From NCBI RefSeq assembly GCF_016587415.1, contig NZ_BNJI01000001.1, positions 1,775,501-1,839,500 of the forward strand: a DNA stretch of 64,000 nt, in the 5' to 3' direction. The number at the start of each line of letters is the position of its first letter. Positions within the stretch are counted from its first letter, which is position 1. Under the pieces are notes generated by a model. That model saw only the letters and a program-made list of their open reading frames with translations, was not told the DNA's origin and did not search any database. This stretch comes from Ktedonobacter sp. SOSP1-85 (GTDB lineage Bacteria; Chloroflexota; Ktedonobacteria; Ktedonobacterales; Ktedonobacteraceae). Positions 8,457 to 16,897 of the stretch are shown one piece after another. A program made the position numbers and the translations under genes.

Positions 8457-8962
8457 ACGAGGCGGGCTTTTATCTCTTGCCGATGGCGGTGCGCACGTAT
8501 GCTCCTGTGGGCCAAACGCCGGTCCTGCGCGTGCCGCTGACGTATGACCACATCTCGGCTATTGGTGCGCTGACTCCCGAGGGGCGTCTCTTTATGCAGA
8601 CCCAAGAACGCTCTTACAAGGGACCAGATGTGGTGGGGTTTCTGCGACTGCTGTTGCGCGAGATCCCAGGCAAGTTGCTCGTCATCTGGGACGGTTCCAC
8701 CATCCATCGCTGCCAGGCCGTCAAAGATTTCCTGGCGCAAGGCGCTGCTGCACGCATTCACCTGGAACGTTTGCCTGCCTATGCACCCGAGTTCAATCCC
8801 CAGGAAGGAGTCTGGAATCTGCTTAAACGTCGTGAACTCAAGAATCGCTGTTGCAAGGATCTGTCTGAGCTTGAGCATGAACTGCTGCTCGCCCGTGCAA
8901 GGCTCAGGCATCGCAAGCAGGCTCTGCGTCACTGTTTTGCTCATGCCGGCTACTCTCTTTAG
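8387..8962 (+). CDS. IS630-family transposase, OrfB (DDE catalytic part)
   Basis: C-terminal catalytic half. FVDEAGFYL carries the first Asp, VIWDGSTIHR the second and NPQEGVWNLLKR the Glu of the DDE triad. The open frame begins at 8387, but translation most likely enters from OrfA by -1 slippage on the A8 run at 8415-8422. Together they make one protein of about 340 residues. The frame ends 23 bases before the right end of the element. Confidence 0.85.
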   Translation: MERRALACPQKKAEQEKRQIVFVDEAGFYLLPMAVRTYAPVGQTPVLRVPLTYDHISAIGALTPEGRLFMQTQERSYKGPDVVGFLRLLLREIPGKLLVIWDGSTIHRCQAVKDFLAQGAAARIHLERLPAYAPEFNPQEGVWNLLKRRELKNRCCKDLSELEHELLLARARLRHRKQALRHCFAHAGYSL

Positions 8963-9074
8963 GTTTTTATGCTCAGATCAATAAGTACGGCTCTTATGAG
9001 CAACTCCTCGATAAGCGAACAGGCGCACTCCTGGGCCTACCTCTCATGCAATCTATATGACAAATTCGATCCTC

Positions 9075-10163
9075 TCAGTGAGAACGGTAACCTTGCGCTT
9101 CCACCAGGAGTTCGCGAACGCGGGGGACCACTTGTGTGCCGTAAAGCTCGATATTGGTCATGAGGGCTCGTTGCGTGAGACCTCCCATCCCGTATTTCAG
9201 GTCGAAGTGGCTCGCGCCGAGCGCGGTGAGATTGGCTGCAATTTTCTGGGCGACGGTCTCTGGCGACCCCACGTAGAGCGCTCCCCCCGGCCCAACCTCA
9301 CGAAGAAAGGATTCCCTGGTCGGAATGGCGAATCCGCGGATCCTGCTGTATCTGGTGATAACCTCCAGGTAGCGCGGCCAGAACTCTTCTCGGGCCTGCT
9401 CGTCGGTCGCGGCGACATGGCCCGGCGAGTGCACGCCCACCGGCAACGGAGCGCGCCCGAAACGCTCCAGGGCCTGCTGGAACAGTTGTGAGAAAGGCGC
9501 GAAGCGCAATGGAGATCCGCCGATGATAGCGAGCATCAGCCGAAAGCCAAGGCGGGCGGCGCGGATGACCGACTGAGGGCTTCCGCCAACACCGATCCAC
9601 ACCGGAAACGGTTCGAATTCGGTATGCGGCACAATATCCTGGTTATAGAGCGGCGCGCGGGTCTTGCCCTCCCAGGTGACGGGACCGCCCTTGACGATCT
9701 CGGCGAAGAGGCTGGCCTTCTCCTCGAAGAGTTCCTCGTAGTCGGCAAGGTCGTAGCCGAAGAGAGGAAACGAGTCGATGCTGGAGCCTCGTCCAAGGAT
9801 GACCTCTGCCCGCCCGCTGGAGACGGCATTGAGCGTGGAGTAGCGCTGAAACACCCGGACCGGATCGTCCGAGCTCAATACCGTGACGGCTGACCCGAGA
9901 TGGATGTGGGAGGTGAGCGCAGCGACCGCGCCGAGCACCACGTCGCCAGCCGACAGCGGGAAGTCATCGGTGTGGTGTTCGCCAATCCCGAAGAAATCCA
10001 GGCCGACCAGGTCGGCAAGAACCCCATGTTCGACGAGGTGCCGGATTATCTGAGCGTGCGAGAGTGTGCGGTCTTCCTCGTCGTTTATGAAATCGCCGAA
10101 GGTGTCGAGGCCAAAGGTAAATGGAAACTGCACGGGTGCAATACTGTACGGCGTTTCTGTCAT
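9075..10163 (-). CDS. LLM-class flavin-dependent oxidoreductase
   Basis: Luciferase-like monooxygenase fold, 362 residues, using FMNH2 or reduced F420. The N-terminal part has FGIGEHHTDDFP, the conserved E-H-H patch of the bacterial-luciferase/Atu2307-like group. It continues with GSAVTVLSSDDPVRVFQR and EVILGRGS, and ends in the usual VGSPETVAQKI segment. ATG 10163 has an AAGGAAA site 7 bases upstream. It is followed on the same strand by a dinucleotide-binding F420-reductase-like gene upstream at 10220-10885, which suggests one transcript and possibly an F420-linked pair. The substrate is unknown. Confidence 0.9.
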   Translation of the reverse strand: MTETPYSIAPVQFPFTFGLDTFGDFINDEEDRTLSHAQIIRHLVEHGVLADLVGLDFFGIGEHHTDDFPLSAGDVVLGAVAALTSHIHLGSAVTVLSSDDPVRVFQRYSTLNAVSSGRAEVILGRGSSIDSFPLFGYDLADYEELFEEKASLFAEIVKGGPVTWEGKTRAPLYNQDIVPHTEFEPFPVWIGVGGSPQSVIRAARLGFRLMLAIIGGSPLRFAPFSQLFQQALERFGRAPLPVGVHSPGHVAATDEQAREEFWPRYLEVITRYSRIRGFAIPTRESFLREVGPGGALYVGSPETVAQKIAANLTALGASHFDLKYGMGGLTQRALMTNIELYGTQVVPRVRELLVEAQGYRSH

Positions 10164-10219
10164 GTCTATGTTTTCCTTCTAGTATCTGATGGTATGGATC
10201 TGAGCGAGCCGATGCTGAC

Positions 10220-10885
10220 CTACATTATCTGGGCGCGGACAGCCAGCTCAAACTCGGTTCGGTGCAACGACGCCCCAAAGACAGGGCCTCCTGGTTCGAG
10301 CAGGCGACCCGCGCTCAGATGGTCGAACTGTACAGCGTCGTAGCCAATGTGCTCGATGAATTCCGCCACCATGTCCACCGCGTGCGGATCGTCGCCAGCA
10401 ACCCCGAGCGCGCGGCGTTCCGGCGAGTCCTTTGGTCGGCGTTCGCCTTCGAGCTCGTGGTAGCCAATGTGGTTGAGGGTCTTGACGACCGTTGACTTCA
10501 CGAGCCGGCGTTGGACAATCTCGCTGCTACTGTATCGATGATCCTCGAACAACTCCTGCACGCCGTCGACAGGCGGCCAGTAGTTCATCACATCAACAAC
10601 AAGCTTGCCATCCAGCAGGTCAGGGTCCAGCGTCGTGAACTTGTGAAGCGGAATCGCTAGCACGACAATGCCCGCCTCCTCGACAGCGTCTGCTGCCCGT
10701 CGTGGCTCGGCCCCTGGGGCCAGCACCTGCGCGATCAGCTCGATCTTCTCAGGGTCACCCGAACCCGCGATCGACACGTTGTAGTCCGCCTCTATCGCGA
10801 CTCGTGCGATGACTGGGCCGACGTGACCCGCCCCGAGCACGGCAATCTGTGGCAGCCGCGTATGCGGCAAAGCGATAGCTGTCAT
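10220..10885 (-). CDS. NADPH-dependent F420 reductase-like protein
   Basis: Rossmann-fold dinucleotide-binding protein of the F420-oxidoreductase/ProC-like superfamily, 221 residues. The glycine motif is IAVLGAGHVGPVIAR (about residues 14-28), followed by IAGSGD and AIPLHKF in the nucleotide-binding half. The central DVMNYWPPVDG and later VKTLNHIGY resemble the F420-binding face of the family. ATG 10885 lies after GGAGGG and overlaps the stop of a 13-codon leader frame (ATGA), so start by translational coupling is likely. It sits just upstream of the LLM oxidoreductase gene on the same strand, so it may supply reduced F420 or a similar cofactor. The enzyme activity itself is inferred. Confidence 0.8.
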   Translation of the reverse strand: MTAIALPHTRLPQIAVLGAGHVGPVIARVAIEADYNVSIAGSGDPEKIELIAQVLAPGAEPRRAADAVEEAGIVVLAIPLHKFTTLDPDLLDGKLVVDVMNYWPPVDGVQELFEDHRYSSSEIVQRRLVKSTVVKTLNHIGYHELEGERRPKDSPERRALGVAGDDPHAVDMVAEFIEHIGYDAVQFDHLSAGRLLEPGGPVFGASLHRTEFELAVRAQIM

Positions 10886-10923
10886 CGATGGGTCCCTCCG
10901 GCAGCCATTTCATCGTCAAGCAT
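10882..10923 (-). CDS. Possible 13-residue leader peptide (MLDDEMAAGGTHR)
   Basis: ATG at 10923 follows a perfect AGGAGG with 6-base spacing. The 13-codon frame ends in a TGA that overlaps the ATG of the F420-reductase-like gene as ATGA. The layout is typical of a translationally coupled leader. It could instead be the remnant of a longer gene or a chance frame. Confidence 0.35.
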   Translation of the reverse strand: MLDDEMAAGGTHR

Positions 10924-10972
10924 GTCAGACCTCCTCATTGGGCGCTGGCACCTTCATCGAATCCCTATAAAC

Positions 10973-11004
10973 TGTCAACATGTCATGAGTACGATATGTC
11001 AACA
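10973..11004. promoter_or_regulatory. Candidate operator: paired TGTCAACA sites
   Basis: TGTCAACA occurs at 10973-10980 and 10997-11004, 24 bases apart, with ATGTCATGA..TATGTCA between them forming a rough dyad. Read on the minus strand the sites contain TTGACA, a -35-like box for the leader and F420-reductase-like gene. No regulator is assigned. Confidence 0.4.
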
Positions 11005-11047
11005 GCTTATAGATACAACAGGTTAAACAGGGCTATACTAGATGGAT

Positions 11048-11683
11048 CTAGAAGCCAAGGTTCTCATTGACCAGAATGATAGAAATGCGCCCAGGGAAAA
11101 TTTCCCGATTGATGATCAGCAGTTTGTTCACTGCGCTATTGACGCCATAGGCATTGAAAGCCCGCTCATCTTCAAGTGGCAGCGTGTATTCATAAATGCG
11201 GCGGATGCCCTCGTTGAGGTTTGCAACCAGCTTCTGTGTACCGACTACGTAGATAACTTTCGCGGCGCCAGACACGCCAGCTCCCAGTTGGCTTCCGCTC
11301 ATTGACGCAATCATCAACTGACCTTGCTCTGTGATAGCGTGGACACTGGCAACAAGTACTTCAGGGGCAGCACCCAACTGACGTTTAGCACGCTTCTGTC
11401 CCTCCTGATCGAGCTCAATCAGGCGATTGCGCACAGCATCATAGCGACCGGATGATTCGACCTCAGCAGCGACTCCAATCTGGTCAAGGGTGTGAGATGT
11501 TGCATTGAAAACCTCAGCGCCACTGGGGATCAGCTCGAAAACCTTATTGCGTGCCTCCTTAGCGTTAGCGACCATAAAGGTCTGCATACCATTGGCAGTG
11601 AGGGCCTCGGCGGTTTTCACCACGCGCTCCCGAGGTGCAAGATAACTAAATTCTGTATTGGGTATCAATTGAGATTTGCCCAT
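11048..11683 (-). CDS. LUD-domain (LutC/YkgG-like) protein
   Basis: A 211-residue single-domain LUD protein. In lactate-utilisation LutC/LutB this fold takes part in oxidation of lactate, but stand-alone members are mostly uncharacterised. Visible features are EVFNATSHTLDQIG, VLVASVHAITEQGQLMIAS and VIYVVGTQKLVANL, the conserved core segments. I chose ATG 11683 because an AAAGGAG site lies 9 bases upstream; the frame extends 10 codons further to 11713. A MarR gene lies upstream on the same strand with a palindrome between, so control by that regulator is likely (inference). No LutA or LutB partners are nearby. Confidence 0.85.
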   Translation of the reverse strand: MGKSQLIPNTEFSYLAPRERVVKTAEALTANGMQTFMVANAKEARNKVFELIPSGAEVFNATSHTLDQIGVAAEVESSGRYDAVRNRLIELDQEGQKRAKRQLGAAPEVLVASVHAITEQGQLMIASMSGSQLGAGVSGAAKVIYVVGTQKLVANLNEGIRRIYEYTLPLEDERAFNAYGVNSAVNKLLIINREIFPGRISIILVNENLGF

Positions 11684-11811
11684 GTCTATAACTCCTTTAC
11701 CAATCAGTAACAAAGGACCTTTCCCCAGGGAAAGTTTCTCTTTGCTCCAGACGTTCTTTCTGTTCAGTTAGCACTGGATACACAGTTTTTTTGCTAAATT
11801 CGTTTATAGTT

Positions 11812-11821
11812 AAACTAGTTT
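11812..11821. promoter_or_regulatory. Palindrome AAACTAGTTT, candidate MarR operator
   Basis: A perfect 10-base dyad set in an AT-rich stretch (TTTATAGTTAAACTAGTTTG), just after the MarR stop and about 130 bases before the LUD start. MarR proteins bind short dyads of this kind. The assignment is positional. Confidence 0.35.
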
Positions 11822-11833
11822 GTCAAAAAAAAC

Positions 11834-12271
11834 TTAATCGGGCTCTAGATTCCGATCAAGGGTGTGTAACAATTGATGAAGGTCACGTTGATCTTCGGGC
11901 GTGATGAACGCCATATACTCAGCAACCAACTTCTCCTGCTCTGGGACCACCTGTGCGGCAAGTGCACTCCCCCGTTCTGTCAAAGAGACCACATGCATGC
12001 GGCCATCCTCCGGGTCAGATCGTCGCTGGACGAAACCGCGACCCTCCAAACGGTTGAGCAGTCCGACAATGTTTCCTTTGGTTACAAACAGCAGATCGGC
12101 CAATCTTTGCTGCGAGATGTCAGGAAACGCCTGGAGATGGGCCAGCACCGCGAATTGCGCAGGTGTGAGGTCATAGTGTTCCAGATGTCTTATAAGGCGT
12201 TTTTCTACCTTAAACCTGACACGGTTAAGATGCAGCCATGTCCGTACACCAAGATTGAGTTCATGCTTCAT
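11834..12271 (-). CDS. MarR-family transcriptional regulator
   Basis: A 145-residue winged-helix regulator of the MarR family, which usually senses phenolic or oxidising compounds. The wHTH is clear: TPAQFAVLAHLQAFPDIS, then QQRLADLLFVTKGNIVGLLN (recognition helix), then wing DPEDGRMHVVSLTERG. ATG 12271 has a GAGGTG site at good spacing. The probable target is the LUD gene downstream, and possibly itself. No cysteine suggests thiol sensing. Confidence 0.9.
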   Translation of the reverse strand: MKHELNLGVRTWLHLNRVRFKVEKRLIRHLEHYDLTPAQFAVLAHLQAFPDISQQRLADLLFVTKGNIVGLLNRLEGRGFVQRRSDPEDGRMHVVSLTERGSALAAQVVPEQEKLVAEYMAFITPEDQRDLHQLLHTLDRNLEPD

Positions 12272-12340
12272 GCTTCACCTCTGCCTTTGATAGTTGAAGT
12301 GTAAACCAATTTCGATGCTTCTGTCAAGGAGGATGACACA

Positions 12341-12550
12341 TTGGCAAGCAAGATGCATTCGGAGCAGATTGCGGAGGCGGAGCAACGGGCTCCAGGAAGA
12401 AACCAGGAATAAGAAGCCAACGAAGAAGAACAAGACGGGATATTCGCCTTCATGACGATGCAGTGGGATGATGACCTGCGGGAAGGGATACAGATCTATA
12501 CTTCCTCTCAGCCGGTTGGTCCTCTGGTTATCCTGGAGAAGGGAGAATAA
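12341..12550 (+). pseudogene. Small gene split by an in-frame TAA
   Basis: An AGGAGG at 12327-12332 precedes a TTG at 12341. The frame reads ASKMHSEQIAEAEQRAPGRN, then QE, a TAA, and continues in the same frame to MTMQWDDDLREGIQIYTSSQ before ending at 12550. Protein-like composition on both sides of the stop suggests a recently broken small gene, about 70 codons. No family recognised. The second half (from ATG 12452) could be translated alone. Confidence 0.3.
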
Positions 12551-12687
12551 GTATTCGTGTCAGGATGCGTGTGCCTCTACATGATTGTCACATGCGTCTT
12601 CCTTCCTGGGGAACAGAGGACACTCTTGAAAGTCATACAAAATCTTTCCTCTTCAGAGGAGTACGAGAGACGTTGAGGAGATACCAC

Positions 12688-13233
12688 ATGCAAGAGATCA
12701 TTCGCACGGACTTGATTCTGTCCCAATCGTCCTTCAGCCACACCCTGAATATTCCCATCGACAACGTCGATATCGCCTCCTAGGTGTTCACCGTGCCCGA
12801 GGCCGAATACCAGCGCTGCTGCTCTCCGAACCACATCACCGCAGCTTCTACGACGACCGATGACGGGCGCCGCATGTCGATCAATGTCGAAAAGATTGGC
12901 GCGAGCCTAATGATCCAACACTACATCGGCGAGGTCGCCGAAAAACACTACTGCAAAATGATCTCAACCTCGGACCTGTTTACCCCCAATGGGCGTACCC
13001 GCATCCAGGTGATCTGGGAACTGAGCATGAAAGCCATCGATGCGCAACACTGTGAATACACCAACACCGTGACCTCCCATCCCACGCAGGAGTTCCTGGA
13101 CTTCATCCAGGAACAAGGGATGACGTTTGAGGAGGCTGCGCGTGCTCGGCAGCCGATCTCTTCGGATCATAACCGGCGCGAAACACCCTTGTTTGTCGAG
13201 AGCATTGCCCGCGCCGCACGTGCCAACCGCTAG
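12688..13233 (+). pseudogene. SRPBCC-like conserved protein gene with in-frame TAG
   Basis: One reading frame of 182 codons is interrupted only by TAG at 12781-12783 (IDNVDIAS-stop-VFTVPEAEYQ). A one-base change from TGG would give VDIASWVF, the expected order. The remainder (MSINVEKIGASLMIQHY, then TPNGRTRIQVIWEL, HCEYTNTV) looks like a polyketide-cyclase/SRPBCC-type ligand-binding protein. The downstream part could start at GTG 12784, but that lacks the first strand of the fold. Most likely a recent pseudogene; the frame is otherwise intact. An isochorismatase gene follows 65 bases later. Confidence 0.6.
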
Positions 13234-13298
13234 CTCATCAATACACAAGCATTACTCGTAAGATTCTGAAGAAGATCTCACCTGATTGGAGGAAAAGC

Positions 13299-13940
13299 AT
13301 GTCTATCGAAGAGAACCAAAGAAGTCAGACAGCATTGTTGTTTGTTGATCCTTATAACGACTTTCTTTCGCCCGGAGGCAAATTGTATCCTCTTTTCAAA
13401 GAGGTTGCCAGGTCCGTGGATCTCCTGACGCATTTGCGCGAGATGGTGAGCGCAGCGCGACACGCCAACATTCCCATTTTCTTCGTGCCTCATCATCGCT
13501 GGGAGCCAGGCGATTACACGACCTGGAAGTATCCCTCACCGAGCCAACTTGCCTCAATGAAACGTGAGTCGTTTGCCAAAGGAAGCTGGGGGGGAGAATT
13601 CCATCCCGATTTTCCCGTTCAAAAAGGCGACATTGTGATCAAAGAGCATTGGGCGCAAAACGGTTTTGCCAACACGGACCTGGATCTACAGCTCAAGCAA
13701 CATGGCATCCAACGCCTGGTGCTCATTGGCATGATCGCCAACACCTGTATCGAAGCAACCGGTCGCTTTGGCATGGAACTCGGGTACCATGTGACCCTGG
13801 TCACAGATGCGACCGCAGCTTCTAGCCAAGAAGCTATGCATGCAGCGCACGAGATCAACGGACCGACGTTTGCTCATGCCATTCTCACGACGAGTGAGGT
13901 GGTTGCCCTCTTCAGCTCTTTTGAGAAAAGTGAACAGTGA
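13299..13940 (+). CDS. Isochorismatase-family cysteine hydrolase
   Basis: A 213-residue hydrolase of the isochorismatase/nicotinamidase superfamily, cytosolic. The Asp-Lys-Cys triad is visible: Asp17 (FVDPYNDF), Lys115 (VIKEHW) and Cys150 (ANTCIEAT), with the conserved cis-peptide segment just before the cysteine. ATG 13299 follows GGAGG with 8-base spacing. The substrate (isochorismate, nicotinamide, carbamoyl-sarcosine or another amide) cannot be told. It lies after the SRPBCC-like pseudogene in the same direction and before a truncated SDR gene. Confidence 0.88.
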   Translation: MSIEENQRSQTALLFVDPYNDFLSPGGKLYPLFKEVARSVDLLTHLREMVSAARHANIPIFFVPHHRWEPGDYTTWKYPSPSQLASMKRESFAKGSWGGEFHPDFPVQKGDIVIKEHWAQNGFANTDLDLQLKQHGIQRLVLIGMIANTCIEATGRFGMELGYHVTLVTDATAASSQEAMHAAHEINGPTFAHAILTTSEVVALFSSFEKSEQ

Positions 13941-13995
13941 GGGAAAGACAAGTGCTGGCGAACAGCGATTTCTCCTGATCGAACGGAAACGACCA

Positions 13996-14166
13996 ATGGC
14001 TATTCACGGATCAGTTGCGTTGGTGACTGGCGGGAATCGCGAGCTTAGCAAGGCATTCGTTCAGGCGTTGGGCGAGCAGCCGTCGAATGTGGCCATTGCT
14101 CCAGCTTCGCAGCGTGAGTTTCACCAGAAGGTCAATGGAGTGGTAGTGCGAGCCAAGCGCGCGTAA
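13996..14166 (+). pseudogene. Truncated short-chain dehydrogenase fragment
   Basis: MAIHGSVALVTGGNRELSKA begins like a classical SDR (TGGNRGLG-type cofactor motif, here with the middle glycine lost). It continues FVQALGEQ for about 30 residues and then departs from the family and stops. Only the first strand-helix unit remains. An 18-base match to the recombinase tail (AACGGAACCGACGGGC) follows at 14244. Confidence 0.6.
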
Positions 14167-14314
14167 AAGCACTGAACCTTCTTCCTTTGGTGACCCTGAC
14201 GCCTGAAGAGAAGGCAAGTGCAGGACAGAAAAGGAGGAACCAACGGAACCGACGGGCTACGGGCGCTCTCTCACCAGTATTGACGCTTTACCTTGCCCCA
14301 TCAGGAGAACCCCC

Positions 14315-16534
14315 TTATTGTGAGACAGGCAGGAGAATGCTGCTATGCTGATCTGTGGTCAGAAACAGTTGGTGGGGTGTATTCACCTTGGCACCTGTAG
14401 TGAATGTCAATGGACCAGCATGGACCAGATATGGCTGCGCGATAAACTTATATGCGCTGATGCTAATGTGTGCAGGAGTTGGGCTACCGCGTGTGACCGC
14501 ATCCTGGTATGCAAAAAGCTGATCTCCAGCCCATGTCGCAGTTGGCGTACAATTGATGCTATCCATCTGTTTTCCTTGAAGCTGGAATGTGTACCCATAG
14601 GTGGTGCGGGATGCTGGCTTTTGCGTCTGCGTTATTCTCCAGCGGGTTGTCAACCATTGTAATTTGGCTGTGGGGCTTTGCAGAAGCTGAGCGTCAGGAG
14701 AGAGCAATTGCAATCCCTGAGCGAAGGTATGAGCAACTGGCTCTGGTGCAGCTTTCGCGGTAAGAATATACAGTTTGAAAGGAGCTTCACTCAACCGTTG
14801 GGGCTGATCGATCAGCGTGGCCTGTGTATAGGTGCTGAGAAGCGTATCTATGAGCGGGTTATTGGGCTGAGCAAGGAATACCACGGGACCAGCGCTGAGA
14901 TCAGGTAAAATAAAACAGTGCCAGATATCATTCAATTCAATGGGCGTTTTTACCTGCTCTGCGAGATATTTCATCCCGCTATCTATTGTATAGGAAATCG
15001 TGACGTAGATACGCCCAATATGCCGCTGTTGGGCCAGTTGATCGGCATCTTGCAACGCGTGTTGCAACGAATTGGCATCGTTAAAATAGGGGAAAACCTC
15101 TCTGCCATCGAAGTTACCTGCGGTCTGATCGATGAGCGCAGCACTGCTGCCGATGAGTTGCGCCAGAATAACCAGGGCCGCGATGCCAGCCATGGCATAG
15201 CGTGCCCATGTGCCCCACGCGGGACGCATCCGCTGTACCAACTCGATACTTTTCACCACGCCCAGCGCAATCAGCAGAAAAGGACCTGGGAGGAGAAACA
15301 ACAGATAATGTGTAAAGATACCAATCGAGTGACGAGTCAGCATAATAAGGGGAACGAGCTGCCAGGCAAGGAGCAGAAGGAGTCCCTGTCTATAAGGAGT
15401 CGCGTAAAGCTCATCCCACCACCTCTTCAGCCCTTTTTTAGGAGGCGTCGCTACTCCATCTTGTGTTGCCCTACTTCTCTGTTGAGAAAAAAGGGTTTGC
15501 CAGCCAAGTACCAGGAGACTTCCCACAAAGAGAAGAAGAACAAGAACGAAAGCTCCTTTCAAGAAGCGTTGCAAATGGCGCAGTGGCGTCGTAAGAACAA
15601 TAGAATTGGCATTTGCCACAAGAATATGATTTTCGACGGATCTTACACTTGCATCAGTATAGGGATAATAGAGGGTAGGATGCAAGAAAAAAGCATAAAC
15701 GCGTATAACATCAAAATTGATAACAGAATGTTGTGACTGCTTTCCCAACTGAGTCAGATCGGCAAATTGTGCGTGAAATTCCCAGAAGAGGTAAGGGGCA
15801 AAGACTATCAACAACCCGCATATCCCGATAAAAAGATCGCGCCAGCGCAAGGTGCGAAAAGCAAACAACAGTGCGATTGCCAGCGGAGCAAGCAACAACA
15901 GCGAACTTTCATGGAGCTGATACAATATCCCCAGCGTGACGACTGCTGGCCCAAACCATCCGCTGCGTCGCTCCTGGACCCCTCGAAAGAGCAAAAACAG
16001 AAATACCACCACAAAAAACGGCACAAAATTGGGTGACCAGATATTACGACTATATGTCCAGACCCCGACAGATGTTGCATACAACGCCGCCGCAATTGTC
16101 CCCGCCAAGCGGCCATAGTACCGCCTTGCCCACAGATAGGTCAGCAACACAGCCGCGCTGTTAAACAACGCCACCAGGATTTCTCCCCCAACTGGATTGG
16201 CACTGATGGCCGCGGGCAGCATAAACAGATAGATATCCAATGGAGGGTGCATACTCCCCAATGATGCCTGATTTCCTGCAACCGGCAGCCATCCCCGCGT
16301 GACCGCGTCACGAGCCATCTGAAATATGACCGCCTCATCGTCCGCGAAGGTCACATTGCCTATCGCAAAAAAGCGCAAAAACGCAGTCGCCAGGATGATT
16401 GGAAATATTTCCCAATTCTGCACAAGCCAGGTAACCGCTGATGCTGGTGTACGACTGACGCCACCAGCGTCTTCTGGAGAAGGCTTGACAGCAATTAATT
16501 TGATTGTATCTTCATCAGCAGCAGATTGTTCCAT
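14315..16534 (-). CDS. Polytopic glycosyltransferase (GT39/ArnT/PMT-like, DUF2029 type)
   Basis: A 739-residue integral membrane protein. After a short cytosolic start, the first membrane helix (IFPIILATAFLRFFAIG) is followed by TFADDEAV. This acidic pair in the first external loop is the catalytic hallmark of GT-C enzymes that use polyprenyl-phosphate sugars. About ten or more further hydrophobic segments run to roughly residue 470 (for example FVPFFVVVFLFLLFRG, YAMAGIAALVILAQLIG), then a soluble C-terminal domain of about 270 residues. ATG 16534 is preferred to 16555 by hydrophobic layout only. It probably glycosylates an exported protein or envelope lipid. It has no operon partner. Confidence 0.85.
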   Translation of the reverse strand: MEQSAADEDTIKLIAVKPSPEDAGGVSRTPASAVTWLVQNWEIFPIILATAFLRFFAIGNVTFADDEAVIFQMARDAVTRGWLPVAGNQASLGSMHPPLDIYLFMLPAAISANPVGGEILVALFNSAAVLLTYLWARRYYGRLAGTIAAALYATSVGVWTYSRNIWSPNFVPFFVVVFLFLLFRGVQERRSGWFGPAVVTLGILYQLHESSLLLLAPLAIALLFAFRTLRWRDLFIGICGLLIVFAPYLFWEFHAQFADLTQLGKQSQHSVINFDVIRVYAFFLHPTLYYPYTDASVRSVENHILVANANSIVLTTPLRHLQRFLKGAFVLVLLLFVGSLLVLGWQTLFSQQRSRATQDGVATPPKKGLKRWWDELYATPYRQGLLLLLAWQLVPLIMLTRHSIGIFTHYLLFLLPGPFLLIALGVVKSIELVQRMRPAWGTWARYAMAGIAALVILAQLIGSSAALIDQTAGNFDGREVFPYFNDANSLQHALQDADQLAQQRHIGRIYVTISYTIDSGMKYLAEQVKTPIELNDIWHCFILPDLSAGPVVFLAQPNNPLIDTLLSTYTQATLIDQPQRLSEAPFKLYILTAKAAPEPVAHTFAQGLQLLSPDAQLLQSPTAKLQWLTTRWRITQTQKPASRTTYGYTFQLQGKQMDSINCTPTATWAGDQLFAYQDAVTRGSPTPAHISISAYKFIAQPYLVHAGPLTFTTGAKVNTPHQLFLTTDQHSSILLPVSQ

Positions 16535-16729
16535 GCTTCCATGACTCCATATCATCAGATATTATACACATATGAGTTTATCAATGAGGTAAACGGTCGA
16601 GTCTCGCAAAACGTAACAGGGTAAAACTTTTCTTCCCTTTTCAAAGGGTCGGGTGGACTTGCTTGAGAAGCTAAGCTCGATCTAACGCGAAGGCACGTAC
16701 CGCCTGCCCATCCAGGCTTGTCCCCTGCT

Positions 16730-16846
16730 CAACGGGAAGAGGCTAAGGGGTTGCTAGAAGCTGCGGTGTCTCAGCGTCGGGTGGCTAAGCAGCTTGGAGT
16801 AAGTTATGAAACGTTGAGGCGTTCTTTCAAGCGGTCGGAACGCTAA
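16730..16846 (+). repeat. Recombinase-type HTH tail remnant (copy F)
   Basis: Reads QREEAKGLLEAAVSQRRVAK then QLGVSYETLRRSFKRSER and stop. The helix-turn-helix resembles the C-terminal HTH of copies B and E (RKVAMDYGVSHETVRRVI). Upstream codons contain stops, so this is an isolated tail. Confidence 0.5.
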
Positions 16847-16852
16847 AAAACA

Positions 16853-16886
16853 GAAACACCAGAGTCTTAGTTGACTCTGATGTTTC
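16853..16886. terminator. Hairpin between HTH remnant and SAHH fragment
   Basis: GAAACACCAGAGTC and GACTCTGATGTTTC pair around TTAGTT with one mismatch. It could stop transcription in either direction, or mark an old element end. Confidence 0.5.
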
Positions 16887-16897
16887 GCTGTGACTCC

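Larger units (their letters stand above)
7890..8985 (+). mobile_element. IS630-family insertion sequence, complete
   Basis: Two overlapping transposase frames sit between inverted ends of about 32 bases: the left CTTATTGACCTGAGCATGAG and the right, read inversely, CTTATTGATCTGAGCATAAA. Both ends are flanked by TA (7888-7889 and 8986-8987), the target duplication of IS630/Tc1 elements. It has landed inside a group II intron. Intact ends and frames suggest a recent, possibly active insertion. Confidence 0.88.
7255..9028 (-). mobile_element. ORF-less group II intron, split by an IS630-type element
   Basis: Read on the minus strand, the intron would begin at 9028 with GTGCGCC, the typical group II 5' boundary. 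It is interrupted by the insertion sequence at 7890-8985, resumes at 7889 and runs to about 7255. Near its 3' end is a clear domain V (7293-7326), followed by a GGAGGGGGG joint and a domain-VI-like stem ending CCTACCTATCCCTAC. Without the insertion it is about 675 bases. There is no reverse transcriptase/maturase frame, so it would depend on a maturase elsewhere. The exact 3' boundary is uncertain by a few bases. The only open frame inside (7469-7906) is structured RNA read as protein. Confidence 0.72.

Noticed and set aside
14918..15736. A 272-codon plus-strand frame
   Set aside because: Antisense to the membrane glycosyltransferase; no start signals or family resemblance.
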